Shown here: in pieces, positions 54,407-64,000 of the stretch
How positions within the stretch are numbered: the first letter of the stretch is position 1
How the letters are laid out: every line of letters begins with the position of its first letter
Origin: Campylobacterales bacterium
GTDB lineage: Bacteria; Campylobacterota; Campylobacteria; Campylobacterales; Sulfurimonadaceae
Length of the DNA stretch: 64,000 nucleotides
NCBI GenBank assembly: GCA_014859655.1
Contig: JACUTT010000003.1
Location: 20,766-84,765, forward strand
Reading direction: 5' to 3'
Notes under the pieces: generated by a model
The model's database searches: none
What the model saw: the letters and a program-made list of their open reading frames with translations, nothing else
What the model was told of the DNA's origin: nothing
Made by a program: the position numbers and the translations under genes

Positions 54407-55048
54407 ATGCGCGTAGCACCAAGTATTTTATCGGCTGATTTCGGCAATTTGGCGGCGGATGTCAGAGCGATCTGTGAGGGCGGCTGCGACCTTGTACATG
54501 TAGATGTGATGGACGGTCACTTTGTCCCCAACCTTACCATCGGGCCCGTCGTCGTTTCAGCGGTCGCCAAAGCCGCTACAAAACCCCTCGATATCCACCT
54601 TATGGTCGAGAACAACACCTTTTTTGTGGATCTTTTCGCCCCATTGAAGCCGGGCTATATCACCTTCCACATCGAAGAGGAGAAGAACCCGCACCGCTTA
54701 GTGCAGTACATCCGCGAACTCGGTATCAAGCCCGGCATCGTCCTTAACCCGCACACTCCGGCCGAAGCGGTCGAGTACCTGCTGCACGATGTGGACATGG
54801 TCCTTGTGATGAGTGTCAACCCCGGATTTGGCGGCCAGAAGTTCATCCCCACCGTTGTTGAAAAGATCAAACGCCTTAAGGTGCTGCGCGACCGCATCAA
54901 CCCGGACTGCCTCATCGAGATAGACGGCGGCGTCAATGCGCAGAACATACAGATGCTCAGCGATGCGGGCGTCGATGTTTGCGTCGCGGGCTCGTATGTG
55001 TTCAGCCACGACTCCTACAAAACAGCGATAGAGAGTTTAAAGGTATAA
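54407..55048 (+). CDS. rpe: Ribulose-phosphate 3-epimerase
   Basis: 213 aa TIM-barrel enzyme interconverting ribulose-5-phosphate and xylulose-5-phosphate in the pentose phosphate or Calvin pathways. Motifs are APSILSADFGNL, HVDVMDGHFVPN (metal ligands), LDIHLMVE, MSVNPGFGGQKFIP and EIDGGVN. AAGGAAG precedes ATG. It heads a compact run with trpF and a DnaQ-like gene; the next start is one base after its stop. Confidence 0.96.
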   Translation: MRVAPSILSADFGNLAADVRAICEGGCDLVHVDVMDGHFVPNLTIGPVVVSAVAKAATKPLDIHLMVENNTFFVDLFAPLKPGYITFHIEEEKNPHRLVQYIRELGIKPGIVLNPHTPAEAVEYLLHDVDMVLVMSVNPGFGGQKFIPTVVEKIKRLKVLRDRINPDCLIEIDGGVNAQNIQMLSDAGVDVCVAGSYVFSHDSYKTAIESLKV

Positions 55049-55049
55049 C

Positions 55050-55637
55050 TTGCGTGTAAAGATCTGCGGAATCACCTCCTTACAAGATGCCCAACAGGCG
55101 ATAGATGCGGGTGCAGATGCGCTGGGTTTTGTCTTCTATAAAGACTCCCCGCGCTATATCAGCCCCAAGGATGCAAAAACCATCATCTCCCAGCTTCCCC
55201 CCTTCGTCGAAAAAGTAGGCCTCTTTGTCAATGAAGATGCCGCAAGTATCAATGAAATGGCCAAAGCCTCTGCCATCACCCTTGCCCAGCTCCATTTCGA
55301 TGTTAACAAAGCGCTCTGCAAAGAGCTCATCCTCCCCTACATCAAAGTCGTGCGTGCACAAATGCCTGAAGATGTCACTGCACATAGTGAGGAGTACCGT
55401 CTGGTGGACGCCTACTGCGAGGCCTTCGGTGGCATGGGCAAGCGGCTCAACCTTGAGTGGTTTGACGCGCTTGACTGCTCGAAGATCATACTCGCCGGCG
55501 GGCTGCGTCCCGAAAATGTCAAAGAGTGCCTTCCTTACGGCTTCTATGCGCTCGACGTCAGCTCCGGCGTGGAAAAATCAAAAGGTATAAAAGATCCGCA
55601 AAAAGTCTCTGCCTTTATCAATGCGGCCAAATGCTGA
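55050..55637 (+). CDS. trpF: Phosphoribosylanthranilate isomerase
   Basis: 195 aa TIM barrel that isomerises N-(5-phosphoribosyl)anthranilate in tryptophan synthesis. KICGITSLQDAQQA holds the catalytic Cys, followed by GADALGFVFYKDSPRYIS, and the C-terminal phosphate site is LAGGLRPENV and LDVSSGVE. It starts with TTG one base after rpe, with AAAGG upstream. No other trp genes are nearby, so the gene is separated from the rest of the pathway. Its end overlaps the following start (ATGCTGA). Confidence 0.93.
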   Translation: MRVKICGITSLQDAQQAIDAGADALGFVFYKDSPRYISPKDAKTIISQLPPFVEKVGLFVNEDAASINEMAKASAITLAQLHFDVNKALCKELILPYIKVVRAQMPEDVTAHSEEYRLVDAYCEAFGGMGKRLNLEWFDALDCSKIILAGGLRPENVKECLPYGFYALDVSSGVEKSKGIKDPQKVSAFINAAKC

Positions 55638-56446
55638 GTAAACTCGACGCCGCCCTCTCCCAGCAGGGCATCACTAAAGAGCGTTTTCACAAGGCCCTGA
55701 GCAGGTTTGGCGAGAGCGGGTTTTTGATCGAGCTTTTGCGCGCCCAGGGACTTCCTCTGTATGAGTATCAGGGCAAGTTTATCTACAAGACGGCCATACA
55801 GCCCATTTCGCACGGCAAGTTTTGTGTTATGGATATCGAGACCAATGGCAGCAAACCGCTGCGCGGCGACACCATCATCGAGCTCGGCGCCGTGATGTAC
55901 CAAGATGGCCATGTCATCGACACCTTTGAGTCCTTTGTGCAGTGTGACAAGATCCCCATTATCATCAGCGAGCTTACCGGCATCAGCCTCGAAAACACGC
56001 GCAATGCTCCCTCACTAAAAGAGGTGATGTACGCCTTCAAACACTTTGTCGGCGATGCCGTTTTTGTCGCCCATGATGTGCGCTTTGACTACAGGTTCAC
56101 CTCTGCGATGATGGAGCGCGTCGGACTGGAGCCGCTGGCAAACCGAAAGCTCTGTACCTTTGAGCTGGCACAACGCACCATACCCAGCCACCGCTATGGC
56201 TTGAAATACCTCAACGAAACCCTCCATCTACACCATGAGGCGGACCATCACCGTGCGCTCTCGGATGCCATAACAGCCCTTGAACTGATGAAAAGATCGC
56301 TGAAGAAACTTCCAAAGAGAATCTGCACGGTTGAAGACCTGATACGTTTTTCCAAAGAGGCCCCGCGCCTGCCAAAAGTACCGATTGATGAAAATATAGA
56401 AAAAAAGTCTGAAGAGAAAGAAGTGGGTATAGAAAACAGAGCTTAA
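55631..56446 (+). CDS. DnaQ-like DEDDh 3'-5' exonuclease
   Basis: 271 aa from ATG 55631 (MLSKLDAALSQQG), which overlaps the trpF stop; the track's longer frame runs back through trpF. An N-terminal ~70 residues of unknown role precede the exonuclease fold: FCVMDIETNG (DxE), TIIELGAVMY, FVAHDVRFDYRF (third Asp) and HHRALSDAI (His and last Asp). It is related to the DNA polymerase III epsilon subunit, but stand-alone proteins of this kind also act in repair or RNA trimming. A charged C-terminal tail ends it. Convergent with accA. Confidence 0.85.
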   Translation: MLSKLDAALSQQGITKERFHKALSRFGESGFLIELLRAQGLPLYEYQGKFIYKTAIQPISHGKFCVMDIETNGSKPLRGDTIIELGAVMYQDGHVIDTFESFVQCDKIPIIISELTGISLENTRNAPSLKEVMYAFKHFVGDAVFVAHDVRFDYRFTSAMMERVGLEPLANRKLCTFELAQRTIPSHRYGLKYLNETLHLHHEADHHRALSDAITALELMKRSLKKLPKRICTVEDLIRFSKEAPRLPKVPIDENIEKKSEEKEVGIENRA

Positions 56447-56467
56447 AGAAGGCTCTTTGAAGGGGAT

Positions 56468-57403
56468 TTATTCTGAATAGGCTCCGTGTGAGACAAGACG
56501 CGTATAGCGTTTTTCCATTCTCACCTCGCTGCTCATATCCTGAAGCGTTTTGATCGTATCTAAGAAGTAATCGCCCAGGGCCTTTGCCGCACCCTCTTTG
56601 TCACGGTGTGCACCGATAAGCGGTTCGTTGATCACATCGTCGATAAGGTTAAGCGCTTTGAGATCGCCGCTGGTTATCTTCATCGCCTTTGTCGCCGCTT
56701 CGGCTTTTGTAGGGTCATTCCACAAGATCGCCGAACACCCCTCGGGCGAGATGACAGAGAAGACAGAGTAGCGCATCATCGCCAGTCTGTCCGCAACGCC
56801 GATAGCCAAGGCACCACCGCTTCCGCCTTCGCCGATGACTACAGATACGGTCGGTGTATCAAGTGTGGAAAGTTCAAGAAGGTTTCGTGCGATCGCTTCA
56901 GACTGGTTACGCTCTTCTGCGCCAAGACCGGGATAGGCACCCGGAGTGTCGATCAGCATCAAAAGAGGCATTCCGAATTTTTCAGCCATCTTTGCCGCAC
57001 GGAGTGCTTTTCTGTAGCCTTCAGGGTTTGGCATGCCGAAGTTCCGCTTGAGTTTGTTCTTCGTTCCGCGTCCCTTCTGCTCGCCGATCACCATTGTCCG
57101 CTGATCGCCGATATAGCCAATATAACAGACGATCGCATTGTCGTCAGAGAAGTGACGGTCCCCGTGAAGCTCATAATGATCGCGCATCAAGAGGTTGATA
57201 TAGTCCAGGGCATAAGGACGGTCCTGGTGACGGGCAAGCTGCAGCTCCTGAAAAGGAGTGAGGTTGGAATAGGTCTTTGCGACCTCTTTGCTTAAATCTT
57301 TTTTTAAGATCTCGGCAGCGTGATCGTCGTGATGCACCTCAGCCGAGATGATCTCTTCCTGGATCTGCTTGATTTTCTGTTCAAAATCGAGATAAGTCGC
57401 CAA
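56468..57403 (-). CDS. accA: Acetyl-CoA carboxylase carboxyltransferase subunit alpha
   Basis: 311 aa. With AccD it transfers the carboxyl group from biotin to acetyl-CoA, making malonyl-CoA for fatty acid synthesis. Family blocks are [65 protein letters not shown] and [14 protein letters not shown]. It lies 9 bases after fabF in the same orientation, keeping fatty acid synthesis genes together. Confidence 0.97.
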   Translation of the reverse strand: MATYLDFEQKIKQIQEEIISAEVHHDDHAAEILKKDLSKEVAKTYSNLTPFQELQLARHQDRPYALDYINLLMRDHYELHGDRHFSDDNAIVCYIGYIGDQRTMVIGEQKGRGTKNKLKRNFGMPNPEGYRKALRAAKMAEKFGMPLLMLIDTPGAYPGLGAEERNQSEAIARNLLELSTLDTPTVSVVIGEGGSGGALAIGVADRLAMMRYSVFSVISPEGCSAILWNDPTKAEAATKAMKITSGDLKALNLIDDVINEPLIGAHRDKEGAAKALGDYFLDTIKTLQDMSSEVRMEKRYTRLVSHGAYSE

Positions 57404-57412
57404 AGAAATCCT

Positions 57413-58630
57413 TTAGATTTTTCTAAAAATCACAACACCGTTGGTCCCGCCGAAACCAAAAGAGTTACTCATTACAACGTTCAACTCTGCCTTGCGTGAC
57501 TGGTTTGGAACGATGTCAAGATCACAGTTCTCATCCGGAGTTTCATAGTTGATCGTCGGAGGGATGATGCCGTCGCGCATCGCCATGATAGAAACAACCG
57601 CTTCGATACCGCCGGCCGCGCCGAGGCAGTGACCTGTCTGCCCCTTGGTTGAACTCATAACAGGACAGTTATCTTTTCCGCCGAAAAGTTCTTTGACCGC
57701 TGCCGTTTCGTTTTTGTCATTGACCGGAGTAGATGTGCCGTGTGCATTGATATAGTCGACTTTCGGTTCGCCGGCCATCTTATAGGCCGCCTTCATTGCG
57801 CGAAGCGGGCCGTCAAGGCTTGGTGTCGTGATGTGGTTGGCATCGCCGCTTTCGCCAAATCCGATCAGTTCCGCATAGATTCTTGCGCCACGCGCTATAG
57901 CAGAGTCATACTCCTCAAGCACCAAGGCAGCGCCGCCCTCGCCCATAACAAATCCGTCACGGCCTGTATCGAAAGGACGTGAGGCTGTCTGAGGGTCATC
58001 ATTTCGAGTCGAGAGTGCTTTCATCGCGGCAAAACCGCCGATGCCGACACCTGTGATAGCAGATTCAGCTGCAACAACCAGCATCTGCTCGGCACCGTTG
58101 CACATGATCGTCTTCGCAGCTTCGGAAATAGCGTGCGTACCCGCGGCACATGCAGTCACACAGGAGAGGTTAGGCCCTTTGATCCCGTGTTCTATCGTCA
58201 CAAAACCGCCGAGCATATTGACCAGTGCGCTGGGAATAAAGAAAGGAGAGATACGGCGGGGACCGCGCTCATGCAAGACAATGGAGTTTTTTTCGATCGT
58301 AGGCAGTCCGCCGATGCCCGAAGCAGCACTTATACCGAAGCGCTCCTTGTCAAAGCCTTCTGCAAATGCCGCATCTGCCATAGCTTCCTGGGCTGCTTTG
58401 AGGCCGAGGTGAATAAAGCGGTCTGCTTTTTTGACCTCTTTTGGCGCCATGACGGTTTCGGGATCAAAATCTTTGACTTCACCTGCAATTGTTACAGTGT
58501 GCCCTTCTGTATCAAAAAGCGTAATGTTGCTAATGCCGCATGCGCCTTCACAAATCGCTTTAAATGAACTCTCTTTGTCATTTCCGACGGCATTGATCAT
58601 GCCCATTCCCGTTACTACAACTCTTCTCAC
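57413..58630 (-). CDS. fabF: Beta-ketoacyl-ACP synthase II
   Basis: 405 aa condensing enzyme extending acyl-ACP with malonyl-ACP. Catalytic triad: Cys in SCVTACAAGTHAI, His in NAHGTSTPVNDKNE and His in GQTGHCLGAAGG. N-terminal VVTGMGMINAVG and C-terminal MSNSFGFGGTNGVVIF complete the family pattern. It follows acpP by about 114 bases and precedes accA. Confidence 0.97.
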   Translation of the reverse strand: MRRVVVTGMGMINAVGNDKESSFKAICEGACGISNITLFDTEGHTVTIAGEVKDFDPETVMAPKEVKKADRFIHLGLKAAQEAMADAAFAEGFDKERFGISAASGIGGLPTIEKNSIVLHERGPRRISPFFIPSALVNMLGGFVTIEHGIKGPNLSCVTACAAGTHAISEAAKTIMCNGAEQMLVVAAESAITGVGIGGFAAMKALSTRNDDPQTASRPFDTGRDGFVMGEGGAALVLEEYDSAIARGARIYAELIGFGESGDANHITTPSLDGPLRAMKAAYKMAGEPKVDYINAHGTSTPVNDKNETAAVKELFGGKDNCPVMSSTKGQTGHCLGAAGGIEAVVSIMAMRDGIIPPTINYETPDENCDLDIVPNQSRKAELNVVMSNSFGFGGTNGVVIFRKI

Positions 58631-58744
58631 ATCTACTCCTAAGTATATGTTTTTATATTTTTACTTTAGCAAGTGAAAATATAAAAACAGAAAAATTTGC
58701 TTAGAAAAGCGAATGCTTTTCTAAATAACAAGGAAAATCCCTGT

Positions 58745-58972
58745 TTATTTGCTTTCGATGTAGTCAAGCACATCTTTAACAGTTTGAATTTTCTCAGCTT
58801 CGTCATCCGGGATCTCAATGTCGAATTTCTCTTCAAGGGCCATTACCAGTTCGACTACGTCAAGGCTGTCAGCACCAAGATCTTCTACGAACTTCGAGTC
58901 TTCTTTAACTTCGTCTGCGCTTACGCTTAGTTGTTCAACCACTACTTCTTTGATGTCATCCAAAAGTGCCAT
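58745..58972 (-). CDS. acpP: Acyl carrier protein
   Basis: 75 aa acidic four-helix protein carrying the growing acyl chain on phosphopantetheine attached to Ser in [20 protein letters not shown] precedes the ATG. It supplies substrate to FabF and FabG, encoded next to it. Confidence 0.98.
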   Translation of the reverse strand: MALLDDIKEVVVEQLSVSADEVKEDSKFVEDLGADSLDVVELVMALEEKFDIEIPDDEAEKIQTVKDVLDYIESK

Positions 58973-59003
58973 GAGGGCTCCTAGCTATTATTTTATGAGG
59001 GGA

Positions 59004-59032
59004 ATTATATCACACTTAACTTAAACAGTAAA
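59004..59032 (-). promoter_or_regulatory. Extended -10 promoter of acpP
   Basis: On the minus strand TTTACT (59032-59027), 17 bases, then TGATATAAT with TATAAT at 59009-59004, giving an extended -10 (TGnTATAAT). It lies about 30 bases before the acpP ATG. Confidence 0.65.
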
Positions 59033-59236
59033 ATAAATATTTGCTAATTTTTACCCCGAATCAACACAATAATTTTGCGCCTGCATTCCCCTCTGCAGCG
59101 AGCTTTAAAAGGGAGTGTGCAGATAACTATGCTGATTGAAGAGGAAAAACATTTAAAGAGCAGAGCGTGATTTTAGGATAAAAAGAACAAGTTTCTCGAA
59201 CTTTTTAGATAAAAATCAGTTTTAAGAACAGGGCAA

Positions 59237-59983
59237 TTACGCCATGTTCATCCCGCCGTTCACCTTCAGTGTCTCTCCGGTGATGTAAGAGGAGTGGTCG
59301 CTGAGCAAAAAGGCCGTCGCATCCGCCACTTCCGAGGCATCTCCAAAGCGTCCCATCGGGATCTTGGCCGTAAAGCCGGCTTTGATCTCATCGCTGAGCT
59401 CATCAGTCATATCTGTCGCGATAAAACCCGGTGTGATGGTGTTGTAGCGGATACCGCTGGATGCGGCTTCGAGGGCAAAGCTTTTTGTCATTGCTATAAC
59501 ACCGCCTTTTGAGGCCGCGTAGTTTGTCTGTCCCGCATTTCCCGTTTCGCCGACGATGGAAGCAATGTTGACGACAGAGCCGAACTTCTTTTTGCGCATC
59601 ACCTTCATCGCTTCCCTGCATCCCGTGAACACAGAGGTCAGGTTGGCATTGATGACTGACATAAAATCTTCGTTTTTCATGCGAAGGGCCAGTTTGTCGT
59701 TGGTGATTCCCGCGTTGTTGACAAGGTAGGCCAGTTCGCCGTCCGTCTCTACGATGGTTTTGATCCCCTCTATAAAGGCCGCTTCATCGCTCACGTCAAA
59801 ACCGATCACCTCAGCCTCACCGCCCGCGGAAATAATCTCCGCCTTCACTTTTTCAGCAGCCTCTGCGCCAGAGCGATAGTTGACCCACACCTTCAAACCA
59901 AAACCTGCCAGACCCTTTGCTATTTCCGAACCTATTCCGCGGCTCGCACCCGTCACTAAAACATTTTTTCCACTGAATTTCAT
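59237..59983 (-). CDS. fabG: 3-oxoacyl-ACP reductase
   Basis: 248 aa short-chain dehydrogenase that reduces beta-ketoacyl-ACP with NADPH. Cofactor motif TGASRGIGSEIAKGL, NNAGIT, catalytic Ser in NIASIVGETGNAGQ, YAASKGG (Tyr and Lys), then PGFIATDMT and the C-terminal ITGETLKVNGGMNMA. It is 47 bases after gpmI and separated from acpP by a 264-base spacer, in which only the acpP promoter is recognised. Confidence 0.96.
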   Translation of the reverse strand: MKFSGKNVLVTGASRGIGSEIAKGLAGFGLKVWVNYRSGAEAAEKVKAEIISAGGEAEVIGFDVSDEAAFIEGIKTIVETDGELAYLVNNAGITNDKLALRMKNEDFMSVINANLTSVFTGCREAMKVMRKKKFGSVVNIASIVGETGNAGQTNYAASKGGVIAMTKSFALEAASSGIRYNTITPGFIATDMTDELSDEIKAGFTAKIPMGRFGDASEVADATAFLLSDHSSYITGETLKVNGGMNMA

Positions 59984-60030
59984 TTTTTTCCTTTTACGTT
60001 AATGTATATCATCTGGGCAAAGGCCCTGTG

Positions 60031-61518
60031 CTAGATGAGTGCTTCGTCCATCTCGTGGGGAATTGGAAGCCCCATAAGTTTCAAAACCGTCGGCGCAATG
60101 TTGTTCAGTCCGCCGCTTTTAACCTGTGAGACGTCCTTTGCATCGACAAAGCACCAGACTTTTCCGACGGTGTGGTTTGTCAGTACATTTCCCTCTTCGT
60201 CGCGCATCTCTTCACAGTTGCCGTGATCGGAGGTCAGAACAAGCGCGTAGCCCTTCTCTTTTGCCTTCCGTACGATCAGCCCGAGCTCTTTGTCGACTGC
60301 CTGCACGGCCAAAATAGATGCTTCGAGGTCTCCGGTGTGTCCGACCATGTCTCCGTTGGCAAAGTTCACCACGATAAAATCCGTTTCCTCATCCATCGCT
60401 GTCCGCACGGCCCTGCCCACTTCGGGGGCGGACATCTCAGGCTTTTCATTATAGGTGCGTACTTTTGGACTCGGTATCATAATGCGCGTCTCGTTTACAA
60501 AGGGCTCGTCTATCCCCCCGTTCATGAAGAAGGTCACGTGGGCATACTTTTCCGTCTCCGCGGTATGTAACTGCTTCAGCCCTGCCGCTGAGATCACTTC
60601 GGCCAGTGTGTTTTGCGGCGCTTCTTTGGGAAAAACAACAGGATAGGAGAAGCTCTTGTCGTACTCTGTCATCGTGGCGATATGGAGTTTTTTAAACTCC
60701 CGTACAAAGCCGTGAAAGTGCTCATCGCCCAGGGCCGTAACGATCTCACGCACACGGTCGCTGCGAAAATTGATACAGATCAGCGCGTCGCCCTCTTGCA
60801 CTCCATTGTAGCCCGCAAAAGCCACAGGCTCGACAAACTCGTCAAACTCGTCTTTTTCATAAGAGGCCTGGATATACTCCAAGGCCGAGAGTTCACTCAT
60901 AGGAGAGGCGTCCACGATCGCCCTATAGCCCGGCTCGACTCTCTCCCAGCGGTTGTCTCTGTCCATGGTATAGAACCGCCCGCCGATCGTGGCAATGGAG
61001 ATCTTCTCGTTGCAGACTTTTTCGACCTCTTCTATATACTTCGCGGCGGATACCGGCGACACGTCGCGTCCATCGGTGATCAGGTGCAAAAAGACCTCTT
61101 TGCCCTGCGCGGCGGCTATCTTGGCTACCCCTATGAGATGGGAGATGTGCGAATGCACGCCGCCGTCGCTGAGCAGACCCAGAAGATGGATGCGTTCGCT
61201 TGAAGAGAGCGTCTCTTTTAGGACCGGGTTCTCCTGGAGGGTGCCCTCTTCAAGGGCCAGCGAGATCTTGACCAGGTCCTGATACAGCACGCGTCCGCTT
61301 CCGATCGCCATATGCCCCACTTCGGAGTTGCCCATCTGCCCCTCAGGAAGACCGACACTCAGGCCGAAGGTATCGATCAGTGCGTACGGCACCTCTTTGA
61401 AGAGTCTGTCGTATGTTGGTTTTTCGGCATGAAAAAAAGCATTGAACTCCGTGCGTTCGCTGTAGCCTATCCCGTCCGTGATCACCAATATCGCTTTTTT
61501 TGCTGCCAATTTATTCAC
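60031..61518 (-). CDS. gpmI: 2,3-bisphosphoglycerate-independent phosphoglycerate mutase
   Basis: 495 aa alkaline-phosphatase-superfamily enzyme interconverting 3- and 2-phosphoglycerate, Mn-dependent and not needing 2,3-BPG. Metal and catalytic motifs are [24 protein letters not shown] (nucleophilic Ser), [31 protein letters not shown] and [12 protein letters not shown]. It is divergent from mraY across a 66-base spacer with AT-rich promoter-like sequence. Confidence 0.97.
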   Translation of the reverse strand: MNKLAAKKAILVITDGIGYSERTEFNAFFHAEKPTYDRLFKEVPYALIDTFGLSVGLPEGQMGNSEVGHMAIGSGRVLYQDLVKISLALEEGTLQENPVLKETLSSSERIHLLGLLSDGGVHSHISHLIGVAKIAAAQGKEVFLHLITDGRDVSPVSAAKYIEEVEKVCNEKISIATIGGRFYTMDRDNRWERVEPGYRAIVDASPMSELSALEYIQASYEKDEFDEFVEPVAFAGYNGVQEGDALICINFRSDRVREIVTALGDEHFHGFVREFKKLHIATMTEYDKSFSYPVVFPKEAPQNTLAEVISAAGLKQLHTAETEKYAHVTFFMNGGIDEPFVNETRIMIPSPKVRTYNEKPEMSAPEVGRAVRTAMDEETDFIVVNFANGDMVGHTGDLEASILAVQAVDKELGLIVRKAKEKGYALVLTSDHGNCEEMRDEEGNVLTNHTVGKVWCFVDAKDVSQVKSGGLNNIAPTVLKLMGLPIPHEMDEALI

Positions 61519-61584
61519 CCTTTATGAATGTATTAGCGCGATTATACTAAAATGTCACTTTTATTTTTATAATTTGGATCGCCT

Positions 61585-62643
61585 ATGCTTTATTGGCTCT
61601 ACCGTCATCTTGACATCAACCTTTTTCAGTACATCACCGTTCGCGCAGGTTTTGCATTTTTTATCGCCCTTCTCATTACGCTTTTTGTCATGCCCCGCTT
61701 TATCCGATGGGCACAGGGCCGCTGCGAACAACCTATCAACGGTTATGCCCCCGATTCACACCAGTCCAAGGCCAAAACACCGACAATGGGCGGCATCGTC
61801 TTTTTGGGCGCAACCATCATCGCTACCGTTCTGACTGCTAAGCTCAACTCTGTTTTTGTCATCGGCGGAATTTTGACGATACTGTTTTTTGGCCTTATCG
61901 GACTTCAAGACGATCTCTCCAAGGTACTGAAAAACGAAAACCTCGCAGGCCTGAGTGCAAAAGCAAAACTCGCGCTACAGCTTTTGAGTGCCGGGCTCAT
62001 CGGCTCTTTTCTCTACTTCTATGCGGGTTTTAATACCGATCTCTACCTTCCCTTTTTGAAAAATCCCCTCTGCGACATGGGAATTTTTGCCATCGTCTTC
62101 TGGGCCTTTGTGATGATAGGAACCTCCAATGCCGTCAACCTGACCGACGGACTCGACGGGTTGGCAACGGTGCCTTCGATATTTGCGCTGATCTCGCTTT
62201 CGGCTATCGTCTACATCACAGGAAATGCCGTCATCAGCAAATATCTTCTGCTCCCCAATTTTCAAGTCGGAGAGGTCACGATCATCGCTGCTGCACTGAT
62301 CGGTTCTCTGGCCGGATTTTTGTGGTTCAACTGCCATCCTGCCGAAGTTTTTATGGGCGACAGCGGCTCCTTGACCCTGGGCGCTTTTATCGCCTATATG
62401 GCCATCGTCGGCAAGAGCGAGGTCCTGCTTATTCTTATCGGCCTTGTCTTTGTTATCGAGACTCTTTCGGTGATGCTTCAGGTGGGTTCGTTTAAACTGC
62501 GCCAGAAACGGGTCTTTTTGATGGCACCTATCCATCACCATTTTGAGATGAAGAACTGGGCGGAGAACAAGATCATCGTGCGTTTTTGGATCATCTCCAT
62601 GCTCTCCAATATCATCGCCCTTATCACCTTGAAGATACGCTAA
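61585..62643 (+). CDS. mraY: Phospho-N-acetylmuramoyl-pentapeptide transferase
   Basis: 352 aa, about ten membrane segments. Makes lipid I from UDP-MurNAc-pentapeptide and undecaprenyl phosphate at the inner membrane. Family signs are [51 protein letters not shown] and MAPIHHHFE. The murD ATG is immediately after its stop. Confidence 0.97.
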   Translation: MLYWLYRHLDINLFQYITVRAGFAFFIALLITLFVMPRFIRWAQGRCEQPINGYAPDSHQSKAKTPTMGGIVFLGATIIATVLTAKLNSVFVIGGILTILFFGLIGLQDDLSKVLKNENLAGLSAKAKLALQLLSAGLIGSFLYFYAGFNTDLYLPFLKNPLCDMGIFAIVFWAFVMIGTSNAVNLTDGLDGLATVPSIFALISLSAIVYITGNAVISKYLLLPNFQVGEVTIIAAALIGSLAGFLWFNCHPAEVFMGDSGSLTLGAFIAYMAIVGKSEVLLILIGLVFVIETLSVMLQVGSFKLRQKRVFLMAPIHHHFEMKNWAENKIIVRFWIISMLSNIIALITLKIR

Positions 62644-63894
62644 ATGAAGAAAAACACACGCCCTGCTGCTATAGCGGCAGCAGCTTTGGCATTTGGCCCC
62701 GGAAAGGTCTCCTTTTTCGGCTACGGAAAGACGACACGGGCAATGGCTAAAAAACTCGGCCCCTCGCTCTTTTATGACGACAATGTTTCCAAGCCCTTCA
62801 AAGATGAGGAGGGAAACCGCATCCGGCCCGTTGGCGAGTTCGAGGCAAAATATTCTGCCTGCGAGATCCCCTCACCGGGCATGGCTCCTTCGCACATGCT
62901 TATCCAAAAAGCAGAGCACCTCATCAGCGAGTATGACTATTTTGCACGAACAATGCCCCCCTCCGTCTGGATCAGCGGCACCAACGGCAAGACAACGACC
63001 ACGCAGATGCTCCAGAGTCTACTTGCACAGCATGGCTCTGTCGCGGGCGGGAACATAGGAACGCCCCTGGCCGAACTGGACGAAAACGCTCCTTTGTGGA
63101 TACTCGAGACAAGCTCTTTTACCCTTCACTACACCAACATTGCCGCACCGAAGGTCTATCTGCTTCTGCCCATCACGCCGGACCATCTCTACTGGCACGG
63201 CTCTATGAAGGCATATGAAGAGGCAAAACTCAAACCGCTCTCTTTGATGCAGGAGGGCGACACCGTCATTCTTCCTAAAAAGTACAAAGACTTCCCCAGC
63301 CGCGCGATGAAGATTTCCTATGAGAGCAACGAAGATCTGGCAAAGTTTTTTGACATCGACATTTCCAAACTCCGTTACAAGGGGGCTTTTTTGCAAGATG
63401 CTCTGCTTGCTCTGGGGGTGAGCCGGATCCTTTTTGACGAGTGCGACTACGAACGCATCAACGCTATGGAACTCGACGCCCACCGTCAGGAGGAGCTCTA
63501 TGACAAAGAGGGGCGCTTGTGGGTAAATGACTCCAAGGCAACCAACCTTGATGCCACGGTGCAGGCGATTTTGGCCTACCAGGACAGACCACTCTCTCTT
63601 ATCCTCGGCGGCGATGACAAGGGTGTCGACCTCAGCCCGCTTTTCGAGATGCTCCAAGGACGCGACCTGCGTATCTATACCATCGGAAAAAACGAGCCGA
63701 AACTGCTTGAACTTTCGCAGAAGTTCGAACTAAACGCCACCGCCTGCCAGACCCTTGAGCTGGCCTGCGCAAAGATAAAGGCCGAAGGAGAGACAAACCG
63801 CACCGTTTTACTCTCTCCCGCCGCCGCAAGCCTGGATCAATTCAGCTCATACAGCGAAAGAGGCGAGAAATTTAAAAAGTTTGCCTTACTTTAA
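62644..63894 (+). CDS. murD: UDP-N-acetylmuramoylalanine-D-glutamate ligase
   Basis: 416 aa Mur ligase adding D-Glu to UDP-MurNAc-L-Ala. ATP loop ISGTNGKTTTTQML, substrate motifs ILETSSFTLHY, LLPITPDHLYWHGSMKAYEEAK and VNDSKATNLDA, and LILGGDDKGVD near the C-terminus. The N-terminal domain is short and divergent (VSFFGYGKTTRAMAKKLG), as in other Campylobacterota MurD. Co-transcribed with mraY, away from the usual dcw cluster genes. Confidence 0.95.
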   Translation: MKKNTRPAAIAAAALAFGPGKVSFFGYGKTTRAMAKKLGPSLFYDDNVSKPFKDEEGNRIRPVGEFEAKYSACEIPSPGMAPSHMLIQKAEHLISEYDYFARTMPPSVWISGTNGKTTTTQMLQSLLAQHGSVAGGNIGTPLAELDENAPLWILETSSFTLHYTNIAAPKVYLLLPITPDHLYWHGSMKAYEEAKLKPLSLMQEGDTVILPKKYKDFPSRAMKISYESNEDLAKFFDIDISKLRYKGAFLQDALLALGVSRILFDECDYERINAMELDAHRQEELYDKEGRLWVNDSKATNLDATVQAILAYQDRPLSLILGGDDKGVDLSPLFEMLQGRDLRIYTIGKNEPKLLELSQKFELNATACQTLELACAKIKAEGETNRTVLLSPAAASLDQFSSYSERGEKFKKFALL

Positions 63895-63946
63895 GTTTAT
63901 TGTAACGGATTTATGGTTACTATTTCGACCTCTTAAAAATATGCAT

Positions 63947-64000
63947 GGCCTGTTAGCTCAGTCGGTAGAGCAAGTGACTGAAAATCACTGTGTCCTTGGT
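63947..64000 (+). tRNA. tRNA-Phe (GAA), 3' end cut by window
   Basis: Starts GGCCTGT (acceptor), D-arm AGCTCAGTCGGTAGAGC, anticodon arm GTGACTGAAAATCAC with GAA anticodon, then the variable loop. The T-arm and 3' acceptor strand lie beyond position 64000. Confidence 0.92.

Noticed and set aside
1-64000. CRISPR arrays, prophage genes or restriction-modification systems
   Set aside because: I looked for spaced direct repeats, phage structural proteins and methylase motifs and saw none.

Overview
The window is a piece of a Campylobacterota (formerly Epsilonproteobacteria) chromosome, most likely a free-living sulfur or hydrogen oxidiser of the Sulfurimonadaceae/Sulfurovaceae kind. This is inferred from the protein style (RmuC, divergent MurD, sensor kinases with an AHQWRQPL H-box, short UbiA-type heme O synthase, gene order around accA-fabF-acpP-fabG); no database search was possible. 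There is no rRNA, CRISPR array or prophage. Two tRNAs are present: Met(CAU), and Phe(GAA) cut by the right edge.

Layout. 1-4.7 kb: a cut Cache-domain membrane sensor, rmuC, a DEAD-box RNA helicase with an RGG tail, a HIT protein and an unknown membrane protein. 4.8-10.4 kb (minus strand): a complete aa3-type cytochrome c oxidase operon (SCO copper chaperone, subunits I, III, IV, II with two fused cytochrome c domains, and heme O synthase ctaB). Subunit I carries the A2-type YSHPAVY motif.

10.8-44.3 kb: an uninterrupted block of 17 signal-transduction genes in three transcription units (2 minus, 8 plus, 7 minus), many with overlapping stop and start codons. I count seven histidine kinases (one fused to FIST, one to CHASE, one to a Ser/Thr kinase plus AAA ATPase), about 17 receiver domains, four HPt domains, two HD-GYP proteins, one diguanylate cyclase and one GGDEF-EAL protein. 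None of the response regulators has a recognisable DNA-binding domain. The visible outputs are cyclic-di-GMP turnover, phosphotransfer, and an unrecognised C-terminal domain shared by three regulators. This looks like one multi-input phosphorelay feeding c-di-GMP and protein-protein outputs. It is the main candidate for an undescribed system.

44.3-46.6 kb: an AT-richer islet with a cyclopropane fatty acid synthase and a DksA/TraR-type zinc-finger protein. It is bounded on both sides by copies of a small mobile element with termini GGGCACCTCTAAAA; the right copy still has the decayed end of a transposase. Further copies of this element lie at 4.76, 10.7, 15.9 and 46.5 kb. 46.6-49.9 kb: a membrane histidine kinase and a REC-GGDEF-EAL protein, closed by a hairpin terminator.

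50-54.3 kb: tRNA-Met, groES-groEL with a clear sigma70 promoter, a palindromic operator and an unusually structured intercistronic spacer, then a kinase whose sensor is an NMT1/THI5-type periplasmic binding domain. 54.4-64 kb: housekeeping genes rpe, trpF, a DnaQ-like exonuclease, accA, fabF, acpP, fabG, gpmI, mraY, murD and tRNA-Phe.
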